Shown: piece after piece, positions 15,757-23,980 of the stretch | Numbering within the stretch: position 1 is the stretch's first letter | Layout of the letters: every line of letters starts with the position of its first letter | Assembly: GCA_017621035.1 (NCBI GenBank) | Contig: JAGATY010000079.1 | Location: 1 to 64,000 of the forward strand | Direction: 5' to 3' | DNA length: 64,000 nucleotides | Origin: Bacteroides sp. | GTDB lineage: Bacteria > Bacteroidota > Bacteroidia > Bacteroidales > Bacteroidaceae | The notes under the pieces: generated by a model | Database searches by the model: none | The model's input: only the letters and a program-made list of their open reading frames with translations | What the model was told of the DNA's origin: nothing | Program-made: the position numbers and the translations under genes

Positions 15757-15780
15757 GTCTCAAGATTTCCATCCCGAAAC
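15757..15780 (-). promoter_or_regulatory. GNRA-loop hairpin upstream of NVEALA gene 5, wobble variant
   Basis: On the minus-strand RNA the arms are GTTTCGGGAT and ATCTTGAGAC with loop GGAA. Relative to the other copies, two positions have changed (A to G on one arm, C to T on the other). Both changes leave G-U pairs, so all ten pairs still form. This argues that the RNA structure, not just the DNA sequence, is kept. Confidence 0.85.
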
Positions 15781-15827
15781 GGTTAACTAAAGATTCTTGA
15801 TTAAGAGCTACACCTTATTATATATAC

Positions 15828-16217
15828 CTATGACAAAGTGTAGAATCCGAAGAAGTATTTGTTGTCTACAGTGTAAATTTCCACCAAATAGGTTCCGCTT
15901 TCGCCGGAAGTAGGGAGCATTACCATAGTTGCGCATCCCGGTTGCACACTCCAACTCTCACCTGAATTTTGGTTGGTTACAACAAACTCACTTACACCCA
16001 GATTGTTCTCATTACTCAAGTACACTGCACCATTTCTATAATAGCAGGTGAATGTAACAAACTCTGGTGTGCGAGGATCAATAGAGGAGTTATCATCCCC
16101 CGGACGTGGACCAATTTCTATTGGTACATCGATCTCCTCGGGTTCATCATTTACTCCCCATATCGGCGAAGTAAATGTTAGCAGGAAAAAGCCTGCAATC
16201 AATAATAATTTCATCAT
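15828..16217 (-). CDS. DUF3244-like small secreted protein
   Basis: 129 residues starting with two Met codons. Signal peptide MMKLLLIAGFFLLTFTSPIWG without a lipobox Cys, then a short acidic linker. About 75 residues of predicted beta strands follow, ending SGTYLVEIYTVDNKYFFGFY, which is the DUF3244 pattern. The family is small, secreted and common in Bacteroidales; its role is unknown. It is first in the cassette series and has a TAACTTTG -7 element just upstream, so the array promoter may lie here. Confidence 0.65.
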   Translation of the reverse strand: MMKLLLIAGFFLLTFTSPIWGVNDEPEEIDVPIEIGPRPGDDNSSIDPRTPEFVTFTCYYRNGAVYLSNENNLGVSEFVVTNQNSGESWSVQPGCATMVMLPTSGESGTYLVEIYTVDNKYFFGFYTLS

Positions 16218-16239
16218 ATTTTAGAGATATTGTTTGCTG

Positions 16240-16247
16240 CAAAGTTA
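16240..16247 (-). promoter_or_regulatory. Predicted -7 element for the DUF3244 gene and cassette array
   Basis: TAACTTTG on the minus strand, about 23 bases before the start codon, matches TAnnTTTG. A clear -33 TTTG is not visible at the usual spacing, which might mean dependence on an activator. Confidence 0.5.
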
Positions 16248-16470
16248 GCTTAATTCTTCGTATTTCCTAAATTTAAAGCCTAATAATTATTGGACAACCA
16301 GATTTGCAATTTGGTGATTCTCAGAGAAAAACAAAACTTTCAAAAACGAATTATTGGACATGGCTAATTTTCGATAAAATATTAACCGTAGAGGGCATAC
16401 ATATGACGTACTTAGCTAAGAACTTGTTGCGATTTTCTTTAAAGAATACATAAATCAAAACAAAACAAGT

Positions 16471-18126
16471 TTACGACAGTAATTCTAGCAACTGTTCTTT
16501 GCGTTTTGAATCTGATTCACTAACAGTGTTTTTTACACGCTTTCTACGTTTATAAATGGTATTCACATTTTCATTCATAAGAAGGCTAATGGCATTAGCT
16601 GAAAAGCCAACGATGTGGAAACAAATCTGGCGATAAGTTTTGTCTAAGAAATTGAACTCATTTTTGGTATCAATCAAGAGGTTATCGTAACAGCTGTTGA
16701 TTATATCCTCTATTTTCTTAAAAGTTTCCTTGTCATGACTAAGTTCTTCAATAAATGTCTTTACCTGTTTGTAGATACTTTTACCTAGTCGTTGATGATT
16801 TTCCTCCTTACGATATAAACTGAATGTCTCACTTAGAGAATTGATATACATAAAACGATCTTGGAAAAGTTGCTGTAACATTTGATTTTGTTGACTATGT
16901 CTCTTTTCAAAGCTATTTTTCATTTCGCTTATAATATCTAGATATTGTTCTATTTGAACATTCTTTTTCTGCATCTTTTTTCTTCCCCAATAAATAACTA
17001 TAGTAAAACAAATCAAAAGTAGTAAGGTATAACACATAAAACGGGTTTGCATCCACTTCTGCTTATAAGTTTGAATGTTTCTAATATCTGAAAGGAAATC
17101 GTTATTAGCTTTTAATAGAGGCGCCTGTATTACCTGTAAGAGCTTTTCATTTTGTAATTTTGTACCTTGAGATAAAGCTTGCAAGGATTTTGGATATTCT
17201 TTTAGAATAGAATAGTGCTTTGCTTCAGCATGATATAAACTGATAGAATCATAGTCTGTTTCCGCATTCTTCCAAGCCAGCTTAAGCAAATCCTCTGCTT
17301 TGTCTATTTTATTATTTTCTGAGTATATACGGGATACTCTAGCTAAAAAGGTAGAAGTTGCTTGTTTAAGGTTATAGTGTTTATTCCATATTTGAAATAG
17401 TGAATCAGCTGTTACAATTTTATTATGCTCCACATTTAATATAATCAGATTATTTAAGCATTGCCTGACTACTACGTCATAATTGATTTTTTGAGCTTCC
17501 ACTAAAGCTAGATGATATATGCTATCGCTTTTTTCATACTGATGCATATTATGATAGCTATCCCCTTGGTTTAATAAGCAAAAGATTTGATGATATTGTT
17601 TATCTGCATGCTGAAAATGCTTAAAGGCCAGTTCAAACATTTTGAGGGCATTAGGATAATCGTAATGTTTCTGATAGATATAGCCTATTTGCGAGTACAA
17701 CAATCCAATGTAGTAGTCATCTGTTATCGTATTACTGATTTCTTCTGCTTCTACAAGGGAGCGCTTTGCAGAAATAAAATTCTGCGCATTAAATTGCACA
17801 ATACCTTTATAAAATAAGGAGAGGAACTTGCCATGAGGGTTATCGCAATGTTCATAATAGTCTACAGCCTGATTGATGAGAGAATCATTTGTTTCTACAA
17901 TATAGTTCTTATGCTGTGCCTGCGTATAGAGTAGGGCATACATAGCTTTGCTTTTCGCACTTTGCAAAGCATTTGACGGTATCTGTTTTAAAATAAGCCA
18001 AGCGCTATCCGGCCGCTCTTCCATCAACTCTTCTGCCCGATGCAGTTGGGACGTGTAAGAAGATTCCTGGCAACTGCCGGTAAGCAACAATAGCAATATA
18101 ATATATAGGGTAATAAATACTCTCAT
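16471..18126 (-). CDS. Membrane-anchored TPR protein with C-terminal HTH (candidate regulator)
   Basis: 551 residues. The signal peptide ends with a lipobox-like LLLTGSC. Residues about 30-340 carry tetratricopeptide-like repeats (AEELMEERPDSAWLILKQIP and later units). A transmembrane segment lies at about 362-381 (CYTLLLLICFTIVIYW), followed by a coiled-coil stretch. The C-terminal helix-turn-helix (FSANAISLLMNENVNTIYKR, about 508-530) resembles LuxR-type recognition helices. This is the known Bacteroidales layout of periplasmic TPR sensor, membrane span and cytoplasmic DNA-binding end. It lies directly upstream of the cassette array in the same orientation, with 253 bases between, so it is the obvious candidate to control it. 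The signal is unknown. Confidence 0.75.
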   Translation of the reverse strand: MRVFITLYIILLLLLTGSCQESSYTSQLHRAEELMEERPDSAWLILKQIPSNALQSAKSKAMYALLYTQAQHKNYIVETNDSLINQAVDYYEHCDNPHGKFLSLFYKGIVQFNAQNFISAKRSLVEAEEISNTITDDYYIGLLYSQIGYIYQKHYDYPNALKMFELAFKHFQHADKQYHQIFCLLNQGDSYHNMHQYEKSDSIYHLALVEAQKINYDVVVRQCLNNLIILNVEHNKIVTADSLFQIWNKHYNLKQATSTFLARVSRIYSENNKIDKAEDLLKLAWKNAETDYDSISLYHAEAKHYSILKEYPKSLQALSQGTKLQNEKLLQVIQAPLLKANNDFLSDIRNIQTYKQKWMQTRFMCYTLLLLICFTIVIYWGRKKMQKKNVQIEQYLDIISEMKNSFEKRHSQQNQMLQQLFQDRFMYINSLSETFSLYRKEENHQRLGKSIYKQVKTFIEELSHDKETFKKIEDIINSCYDNLLIDTKNEFNFLDKTYRQICFHIVGFSANAISLLMNENVNTIYKRRKRVKNTVSESDSKRKEQLLELLS

Positions 18127-18149
18127 AAATAATATCTTGATTTGAGTTG

Positions 18150-18157
18150 CAAAATTA
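18150..18157 (-). promoter_or_regulatory. Predicted -7 element for the TPR-HTH gene
   Basis: TAATTTTG on the minus strand, about 24 bases before the ATG at 18126. No convincing -33 element is seen. Confidence 0.45.
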
Positions 18158-18448
18158 GTACTTTTATCAAGAAATCTACTCGGCTCCTAAAGAAAAATAA
18201 GTGAGCAAGGGGAAGTGATAAGTGATAGGTGATAAGTGATAGGTGATAGGTGATAGAGGATAGTTGATAGTTGATAGTTGATAGTTGGATTCTTCATTCT
18301 TCATTCATAATTACTCTCTTACACTTATCAGCTTCGCATTCATAATTCATAATTCTTCATTCATAATTCTTCATTCATATTCCGTGCCTAAATTGAATTC
18401 TTGTTGCTTCCCCTATTTTACCCCTCGCCTAGAGACCATTTTTTGAAG

Positions 18449-18517
18449 CATCACTGATGACCAAGGCTGATCATAAGTGATGACAAACGTCTGTCATCAG
18501 TGATGACTAAAATTGGG
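18449..18517. repeat. Array D: three 23-bp units with a near-palindromic core
   Basis: Units start at 18449, 18472 and 18495. The 13-base cores CATCACTGATGAC, CATAAGTGATGAC and CATCAGTGATGAC are followed by variable 10-base segments. Core 1 and core 3 contain a 12-base perfect inverted match to each other. It has the same period and palindromic style as the arrays at 36140, 45119 and 53292 but a different sequence. Confidence 0.65.
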
Positions 18518-18803
18518 GAGTGTTTAGAGAGTTAACTCGTTAACTTGTATCTACCCCCTGCCTCTTAACATTCACTAATCAGTAAATTAACACTTATATT
18601 TCCTTATCCCTACACGAGAGAATTTTTGTTAGCACGAGGTGGTAAATTTTGCAACCTCGCGAGAAAACAAAAATCTGCACCCGTTCTTTCTTTCCCAAAC
18701 AATCGTCCCAAATGTTAATTTTAGGTCTTAATCTTCAATAGATACTTATCAATCTTTCACCCGAAGAGTTCCTAGCGAGGTCGTTTTATGATTTATGATT
18801 TTA

Positions 18804-18889
18804 TGGCACGCGGATGACGCGGATTAGGCGGATGACCGCAGAATACAAATTGTAAATCGTAAATTGTTAAATCGCTAAATCGTAAACCA
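18804..18889. repeat. Gene-end repeat, copy 1
   Basis: Begins TGGCACGCGGATGACGCGG. The core holds three 9-bp units (GCGGATGAC, GCGGATTAG, GCGGATGAC), then a tail of taaatcg-like heptamers. It ends two bases before the stop of the DUF4221 gene. Related copies follow the next three genes at 20013, 21360 and 22588. Confidence 0.75.
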
Positions 18890-18891
18890 TT

Positions 18892-19965
18892 TTATAGTTC
18901 CACTTTGATTACCTTAAACTCATCATCTGTAGCTGTGGGTGAGCAGGCTAGGTAAAGGGTATCGCGAATAACCACGTAATGCCCCGACACGGTAGGAGGG
19001 AGCAGATACTCTTTAACATTGCCTCCGACTGTATCACAGGTCGTTAAGTAGACCGGCCGATTTTTGTCCATAAAGTACGTTTTAGTACCATAGTGTACCC
19101 GGAAATATTTCTGCAGGGAAGGGCTGTAATAGACTTCCCGACATCGGGCAGCACTGCTCTCATACTCAAACTTTTTGCGGGGAGAGAGATTTTTCAATGC
19201 GGCAGCATCCGGCTGTTCCAGAATGTCACTCCCAGAGAGAACAAAACTCTTAGTTGCTCCCTGCTCATATACATGGATGAGGGAGGAAGCCGGAAAGTTA
19301 TAGAGTAGCTTATCTCCGACAGGTTGAATATAGGGAAGAGCTAAGCCACCCAGTAAATCTTTGTTGGCAACCATTTCATAAGGATAGGCAAGCGGGAGAA
19401 GAGAAACAGTTCCATCTTCCGGAGAGTAAAGACAACCAACAGCATTTGCCTCCGGAGAAGCAGAGAAGAGAGGAATGTAAACTCTCCCACCTGAAGCCGT
19501 CAGATAAGAGAAACCACCACTGGTTACTCCTCCAGGTTTAAAGCTGTATTCAGCACCTCCCAAGGTCTTGCGAAATTCAGAAAGAGCTGTCCGGCGTAAC
19601 ACCTTACCCTGGAAGTCCAGCACCGTAATGCCTGCACTATTCAGCCACACAACCTGCCGGTTAGTCACACAAAATGAGGTTGGCGGGAGTACCCCATCTG
19701 CCCCTTCCCGCTGCAGTTCAATGTAAAAACAAGGAGTACCCGACAGGCTGATAAAGTCTAGTGAATGAGACTTATGATTATAACCCACCATGTAGGCCTT
19801 CTCGCCATCGACATAAGCGGCATACTGCACATATTCCGGTTGCAGAGGATAGGTGATGGCAATTGTTAGAGAGTCATAAGAAATTTGCTCTGTCACCAGC
19901 TTTCTATCTTTGGAACAAGCGGTTAATAGCAGCAAAGAGAGGAGGGAAAGGATAAGTTTGGACAT
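18892..19965 (-). CDS. DUF4221-like lipoprotein A
   Basis: 357 residues. Signal peptide MSKLILSLLSLLLLTAC has a lipobox. The body is beta-rich with repeated hydrophobic strands and turns (FISLSGTPCFYIEL, GITVLDFQGKVLRRTAL), consistent with a propeller. I assign it to the DUF4221 family of Bacteroidetes lipoproteins by overall pattern. Its signal peptide starts with the same residues as the neighbour at 20146, so they are tandem paralogues. It ends in a copy of the gene-end repeat. Function unknown; probably an envelope-anchored binding protein. Confidence 0.65.
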   Translation of the reverse strand: MSKLILSLLSLLLLTACSKDRKLVTEQISYDSLTIAITYPLQPEYVQYAAYVDGEKAYMVGYNHKSHSLDFISLSGTPCFYIELQREGADGVLPPTSFCVTNRQVVWLNSAGITVLDFQGKVLRRTALSEFRKTLGGAEYSFKPGGVTSGGFSYLTASGGRVYIPLFSASPEANAVGCLYSPEDGTVSLLPLAYPYEMVANKDLLGGLALPYIQPVGDKLLYNFPASSLIHVYEQGATKSFVLSGSDILEQPDAAALKNLSPRKKFEYESSAARCREVYYSPSLQKYFRVHYGTKTYFMDKNRPVYLTTCDTVGGNVKEYLLPPTVSGHYVVIRDTLYLACSPTATDDEFKVIKVEL

Positions 19966-20012
19966 GATTGTGAATTATGATTTATGAGTTTTGATTTCTG
20001 ATTTCTGATTTG

Positions 20013-20140
20013 ATGGCACGCGGATGACGCGGATTAGGCGGATGACCGCAGAATACAAATTGTAAATTGTAAATTGTAAATCGTAAATCGTAAATCGTTA
20101 AATCGTAAATCAGTAGATTGTAAATCGCTAGATAGTAAAT
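20013..20140. repeat. Gene-end repeat, copy 2
   Basis: Same core as copy 1 with a longer tail of about ten taaatcg/tgtaaat heptamers, ending just before the stop codon of the gene at 20146. Confidence 0.75.
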
Positions 20141-20145
20141 AAGCC

Positions 20146-21291
20146 TTACTCCTCCTCTACTTTCCAGAGTTCAAAGTTGGTGAAGTCTTCTGAGGTTCCT
20201 TCTAGCATTTTATAGTCCTTGCTGATGTACAAGCCTTCAGGGGTGACAACACAAGCATAGGGGTTGTAGGTGGCCTCGGGGAAGAGGGTTTCACCTATCA
20301 CATTCAGGTCTTTATCCAGAATCAGTACCGAGAACTTTTTCCGGCCATAAACAGCCTTTCCACGCCAATCAATGTTACTATCCAGTTCGGTCTGGGGATA
20401 AGCAAAGCGGTAGTAGAGATTGCGGTAGGGGTCATGAAGTAGGTTACCATAGCGGGGGATTTCCAGGTTTGCTTTGGCTCGCTGTTCCACCGGCACTTGA
20501 GAGGTCTGTGCAGGATTCTCTATATAACCACTTTGGGCACTTACCCGTTGGATGGTATCGTGCTCTACAGAGGCAATCAGCAGATTCTCATCTGTATAGA
20601 AAGAGTAGATAAACCGCCGGCCATCAAACGTACGGCTGAAGCGGGTCTCACCGGTCTGAATTTGCGCCTCACTCAGCACTGACTTGTAGGTAAGGGGAAG
20701 TGCCGTATTGCTGTTATCATGAGTATCTATAGCTACCGAGAGAGGTGTGCGCTCCAGCGGGCAGATGTGAGCAGCCGCCTGTTGAGTGATGTAAAGTTTA
20801 TCACCAATGATAACGGGTGGAATGTAGGGCTGCGAAGAGGGGGCATAGGAGGCTTGTACCTGATAACCATCGGGCGTCTTTCCGTAAGGTATCTTCTGCA
20901 CAACGTGTCCCGTTGTATCCACCTTTATCAAGCCAAAGTAAGAGTAAGAGGTGACATAGATATGCCGGAAGTCGTGAATGTAGTAACCGGAAGGTAGCCC
21001 TACTCCCTGGCTACCCTCTTTATCCAGTTCTACCTTAAAGAGGAAAGCAGAAGTATCCCAGTCGTAGAACAGTATCTGGTTAGTACGGTAGTTCAAGAAT
21101 GAAAGATACGTTTTGCCTGCCTCATCTCGGAAAGTATAGAGATAGAAAGGGTTATAGCGGGTTTCGGCATCCAGTTCAAAAGTTTTCACACGATTGGTTG
21201 CCACTAGTTTATGCGTAAAATGTTGTTTCTGCTCTGTAGCACAGGAGGCACAGAGGAAGAAAAGAAAGAGGGAAAGGATAAGTTTGGACAT
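20146..21291 (-). CDS. DUF4221-like lipoprotein B
   Basis: 381 residues. Signal peptide MSKLILSLFLFFLCASC with a lipobox Cys. Propeller-like strands such as FLFKVELDKEGSQGVGLPSG and a blade beginning IPPVIIGDKLYITQQAA. The last 60 residues (FSVLILDKDLNVIGETLF and LYISKDYKM) resemble other DUF4221 proteins. A tandem paralogue of the gene at 18892, separated by a gap holding the gene-end repeat and short ATTTCTGATTT-type direct repeats. No neighbouring transporter or enzyme suggests a substrate. Confidence 0.65.
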   Translation of the reverse strand: MSKLILSLFLFFLCASCATEQKQHFTHKLVATNRVKTFELDAETRYNPFYLYTFRDEAGKTYLSFLNYRTNQILFYDWDTSAFLFKVELDKEGSQGVGLPSGYYIHDFRHIYVTSYSYFGLIKVDTTGHVVQKIPYGKTPDGYQVQASYAPSSQPYIPPVIIGDKLYITQQAAAHICPLERTPLSVAIDTHDNSNTALPLTYKSVLSEAQIQTGETRFSRTFDGRRFIYSFYTDENLLIASVEHDTIQRVSAQSGYIENPAQTSQVPVEQRAKANLEIPRYGNLLHDPYRNLYYRFAYPQTELDSNIDWRGKAVYGRKKFSVLILDKDLNVIGETLFPEATYNPYACVVTPEGLYISKDYKMLEGTSEDFTNFELWKVEEE

Positions 21292-21318
21292 GATTGTGTA
21301 TTATGATTTTTGATTTAT

Positions 21319-21349
21319 GACTGCGAAGCTGATGAGCGTAAGCGAGTAA
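21319..21349 (-). repeat. Dispersed 31-bp intergenic motif, copy 3 (inverted)
   Basis: Begins GACTGCGAAGCTGATGAGCG, the reverse complement of the copy at 41-71. It lies between the start of the DUF4221 gene B and gene-end repeat copy 3. Confidence 0.55.
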
Positions 21350-21359
21350 TTCTGATTTA

Positions 21360-21482
21360 ATGGCACGCGGATGACGCAGATTAGGCGGATGACCGCAGAA
21401 TACAAATTGTAAATTGTAAATCGTTAAATAGTAAATCGCTAAATTGTAAATCGTTTAATCGCTAGATTGTAAATCAGTAAAG
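21360..21482. repeat. Gene-end repeat, copy 3
   Basis: Core ATGGCACGCGGATGACGC with one changed base in the second 9-mer, then the heptamer tail. It ends about five bases before the stop of the gene at 21488. Confidence 0.75.
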
Positions 21483-21487
21483 CGCTT

Positions 21488-22534
21488 CTATTGCAGAGAG
21501 TAGACATAGATGCAAGGCTCATCATTTGTTTTACTCAAGCCATAGAGCTTGCCCTCTTTTTCATTGACTACGATGGAGTTCAACCTTTCTGAGAAGCGGA
21601 GGCCTTTTACAAAGTTACCATTCCAATCAAATACCTGAAGGTAGCGGTAGGGAGGTCTGTATCCCTTATAAGCACCAGAGTACAGAGCATAGAGGTATTT
21701 AGAGGTTGGATATAGTCTCATATAGGCAGTGATTGTCTTGTCATTATGGGTCATTCTTGTAAAGTTGGCACCTCTCTCTATTTTAGCTTCTGCATCTATA
21801 GAGAAGTACTCCTTTATCAACCGAGGCTGATTATCTTTCAGCTGATAGAATGCCACCCAGTCATTCATTCTACCGGCAGTCACAATGACATCTCCCTTGG
21901 GGTTGGCAATCGCCCTAGACTGTGCCAGCATTAAAATAGACATAGGATCTGTGAGACCTTTAATACTCTTTCCGGGATAATTGCCAAAGCGAGCCAGTGT
22001 CTTTCCTGTAGCATCTTTCAGCGAGAAGATTTTCAAGTCTTCCGCTTCTCTATCTTGTACATAATTTGTACCACAGATGGTAGCATCATATCCAACATCC
22101 CCGATATCATCTACAGAGATAGGATTTCTGAACTCTCCTCTCACTGCATGATGAAAGCTATAGGTATGGAACAGAGCTTTTTGCCGTTCATAAAGTTTTA
22201 CTTGTTGACGTCCTTCGTCAACAAAGATTTGGGTCGGCTGCAAGAATTCTCCCGGTCCATTCCCCTTTGCGAGTATGCGTTTCTCTTCTTTTGTCTTCAG
22301 ATTGAACAAAGAGTACTGATTGCCTTCATAGGGGTCATAGATAAACAGCCAGTCGCCAATGAGTGCCGACAAGGAGGAACTGTTACCAAATAACAAATCT
22401 GATTCCTGCATATCAATTACTGAAATCGGAGTCATTTGTTTATACTCTTTCCAGTCATAGATACCGATTTTCTTTGTTTGAGCATTGGCACAACCGGAAA
22501 GGATTAAGAGCAGAAGGAGATAAAGTTTTTGCAT
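21488..22534 (-). CDS. BF3164/TolB-like beta-propeller lipoprotein
   Basis: 348 residues. Signal peptide MQKLYLLLLLILSGC. It shares SVIDMQESDLLFGNSSSL, the GNGPGEFLQPTQIF turn, YLYALYSGAYKGYRPPYRY and a SKTNDEP ending with the cassette 5 propeller at 14312. It has the same length and is clearly a paralogue. Unlike that gene it has no peptide or thioredoxin-fold neighbour and instead carries a gene-end repeat. It could therefore be a stand-alone member, or a remnant of a lost cassette. Function unknown. Confidence 0.75.
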   Translation of the reverse strand: MQKLYLLLLLILSGCANAQTKKIGIYDWKEYKQMTPISVIDMQESDLLFGNSSSLSALIGDWLFIYDPYEGNQYSLFNLKTKEEKRILAKGNGPGEFLQPTQIFVDEGRQQVKLYERQKALFHTYSFHHAVRGEFRNPISVDDIGDVGYDATICGTNYVQDREAEDLKIFSLKDATGKTLARFGNYPGKSIKGLTDPMSILMLAQSRAIANPKGDVIVTAGRMNDWVAFYQLKDNQPRLIKEYFSIDAEAKIERGANFTRMTHNDKTITAYMRLYPTSKYLYALYSGAYKGYRPPYRYLQVFDWNGNFVKGLRFSERLNSIVVNEKEGKLYGLSKTNDEPCIYVYSLQ

Positions 22535-22587
22535 GATGAGATTGGTGAATTTTGATTTTTGATTTATGATTTATGATTTATGATTTG

Positions 22588-22719
22588 ATGGCACGCGGAT
22601 GACGCGGATTAGGTGGATGACCGCAGAGTACCAATTGTAAATTGTAAATCGCTAAATAGTAAATCTGTAGATTGTAAATCGTTAAATAGTCAATTAGTAA
22701 ATCGCTAGATCGTCAATAA
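22588..22719. repeat. Gene-end repeat, copy 4
   Basis: Core ATGGCACGCGGATGACGCGG, with one 9-mer altered (aggtggatg), and a tail of degenerate heptamers reaching the stop codon of the gene at 22721. Confidence 0.75.
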
Positions 22720-22720
22720 A

Positions 22721-23776
22721 TTAGATGTTACAAGAGAGCAAACAGAAGTCGGGATTGACACCTATCAGGTAGACGGTGTTGGAGGTAGCGTCTGATGCAA
22801 TCCGGAAGACGGGGATTTGCAGATTGATGATTTTCTGCAGTTCCATATCCAGGTTGTAGACAAACAGCTGTTGAGGAGTGCGGGCAAAGTTCTGTCGGCG
22901 TCCCCGATAGTTTGCTGCATCAATCTTTTTGTCTGCAGACTCTTTGTCGCGACTGATGCAGACAATGTAGTCTTTGGTTATGGTCAGAGCAGAAGGGGCT
23001 TTCTGTTTAACTTTGTCAAGATGCAGTTCTCGGTTGGTGATTTCATAATCTACCTCTGCCAAACGCATCTCTTTGGCCAGATGGAAGTGACGGCCGTTCC
23101 AATCGTAGAGAGCCATATAAGCCATTTGAGCATTGCTGTAGACCAGTTTCCGATTGTTGGGATTATAAGAGATAGTGCCTTGAAATACATCCCCACCGTT
23201 GGTTATTTCCTCCTCCAGCTTCAGCGGGAAAGTGCCAAACGGGGTTCTCTCTTCTCCCCGAACCAGGAGGAAGGGATGAGAGTGAGCAGGAGTGGCATAA
23301 AGAGTATGTTTGGCGTCAATGGGGAGGCAAGTCAGCCCTCTTAAATCTTCAGGTTGGCGGGTTACTTCTGCAGGCAGTGTATCACCACTCAGACAAGCAG
23401 AAACAGAGAAATGAAGAGCACGAGGAGAGTTCAGGTCATAGACCACCAAAGAGTCATTCCCAGACTTCTGCAAATCGGGAGTGGCAACCTCATAAGGGCC
23501 TTCTCCTTGCACCTTCAGCACACAGACCTCATCGCCGGTTTGCCGATTAACAAGATGTGTGTCATCATCCGGTATAGCACTATGCCAAACGATAGCCTTC
23601 TCAAACACGAACAAGTCACTGGGCATGGAGGTCAGCAAATCGGCATCCAGCACTTGCGGTTTTTTCACAATACGTTCTACAACGGAGGTTTTGCCCCCAG
23701 AGTAAGCACTTAAAGCAAGTGCACCTACCACAAAGGTTAGTTGCGAAAGAGGGTGACGAAGCGAAGAAGAAATCAT
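22721..23776 (-). CDS. BF3164/TolB-like propeller protein with a lost lipobox cysteine
   Basis: 351 residues. The body fits the TolB_like_6/BF3164 propeller type (VLKVQGEGPYEVATPDL, then LFVYNLDMELQKIINL, then NTVYLIGVNPD). The N-terminus has a hydrophobic stretch ending ALALSAYSGGKTS. A Tyr (TAC) occupies the place where a lipobox would have Cys (TGC), a one-base difference. If correct, the protein would not be lipidated and would be periplasmic or membrane-held. It has a good promoter (23854-23883). It is otherwise intact, so it is not called a pseudogene. Confidence 0.65.
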   Translation of the reverse strand: MISSSLRHPLSQLTFVVGALALSAYSGGKTSVVERIVKKPQVLDADLLTSMPSDLFVFEKAIVWHSAIPDDDTHLVNRQTGDEVCVLKVQGEGPYEVATPDLQKSGNDSLVVYDLNSPRALHFSVSACLSGDTLPAEVTRQPEDLRGLTCLPIDAKHTLYATPAHSHPFLLVRGEERTPFGTFPLKLEEEITNGGDVFQGTISYNPNNRKLVYSNAQMAYMALYDWNGRHFHLAKEMRLAEVDYEITNRELHLDKVKQKAPSALTITKDYIVCISRDKESADKKIDAANYRGRRQNFARTPQQLFVYNLDMELQKIINLQIPVFRIASDATSNTVYLIGVNPDFCLLSCNI

Positions 23777-23853
23777 ACCTTATGTTTTTATAGTTTAACT
23801 CTGTAGCTAGGGAAGCTAAAATGAGGTTGACAGCCGTCCAGGACTGTTTGCTG

Positions 23854-23883
23854 CAAAGGTATATGATTTTTCCAGAAAACAAA
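23854..23883 (-). promoter_or_regulatory. Predicted promoter for the gene at 22721
   Basis: TTTG (23880-23883), 18 bp, then TACCTTTG (23854-23861) on the minus strand, about 78 bases before the start codon. Good match to the Bacteroides -33/-7 pattern. Confidence 0.6.
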
Positions 23884-23980
23884 CTATTAAATCGAAGAAT
23901 TTTTAAGGAAGCGTTACAAAGAGAGAGAGTGTGTCATAAATCAACTTATTGATGACACACCTCCCTGCAAAACCGAGTCC

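Larger units (their letters stand above)
18158..18891. other. Repeat-rich intergenic region without genes
   Basis: No credible gene in about 730 bases. It holds a tandem of 7-8 bp units of the gtgatag/ttgatag type (18214-18287), a degenerate copy of the dispersed 31-bp motif (18311-18341) and an array of three 23-bp units (18449-18517). An AT-rich stretch without recognised features follows, then the first copy of the gene-end repeat (18804-18889). Confidence 0.7.

Noticed and set aside
228..23776. Prophage or conjugative element
   Set aside because: No integrase, structural, portal, relaxase or tra-like gene, and no flanking direct repeats with a tRNA gene were seen.
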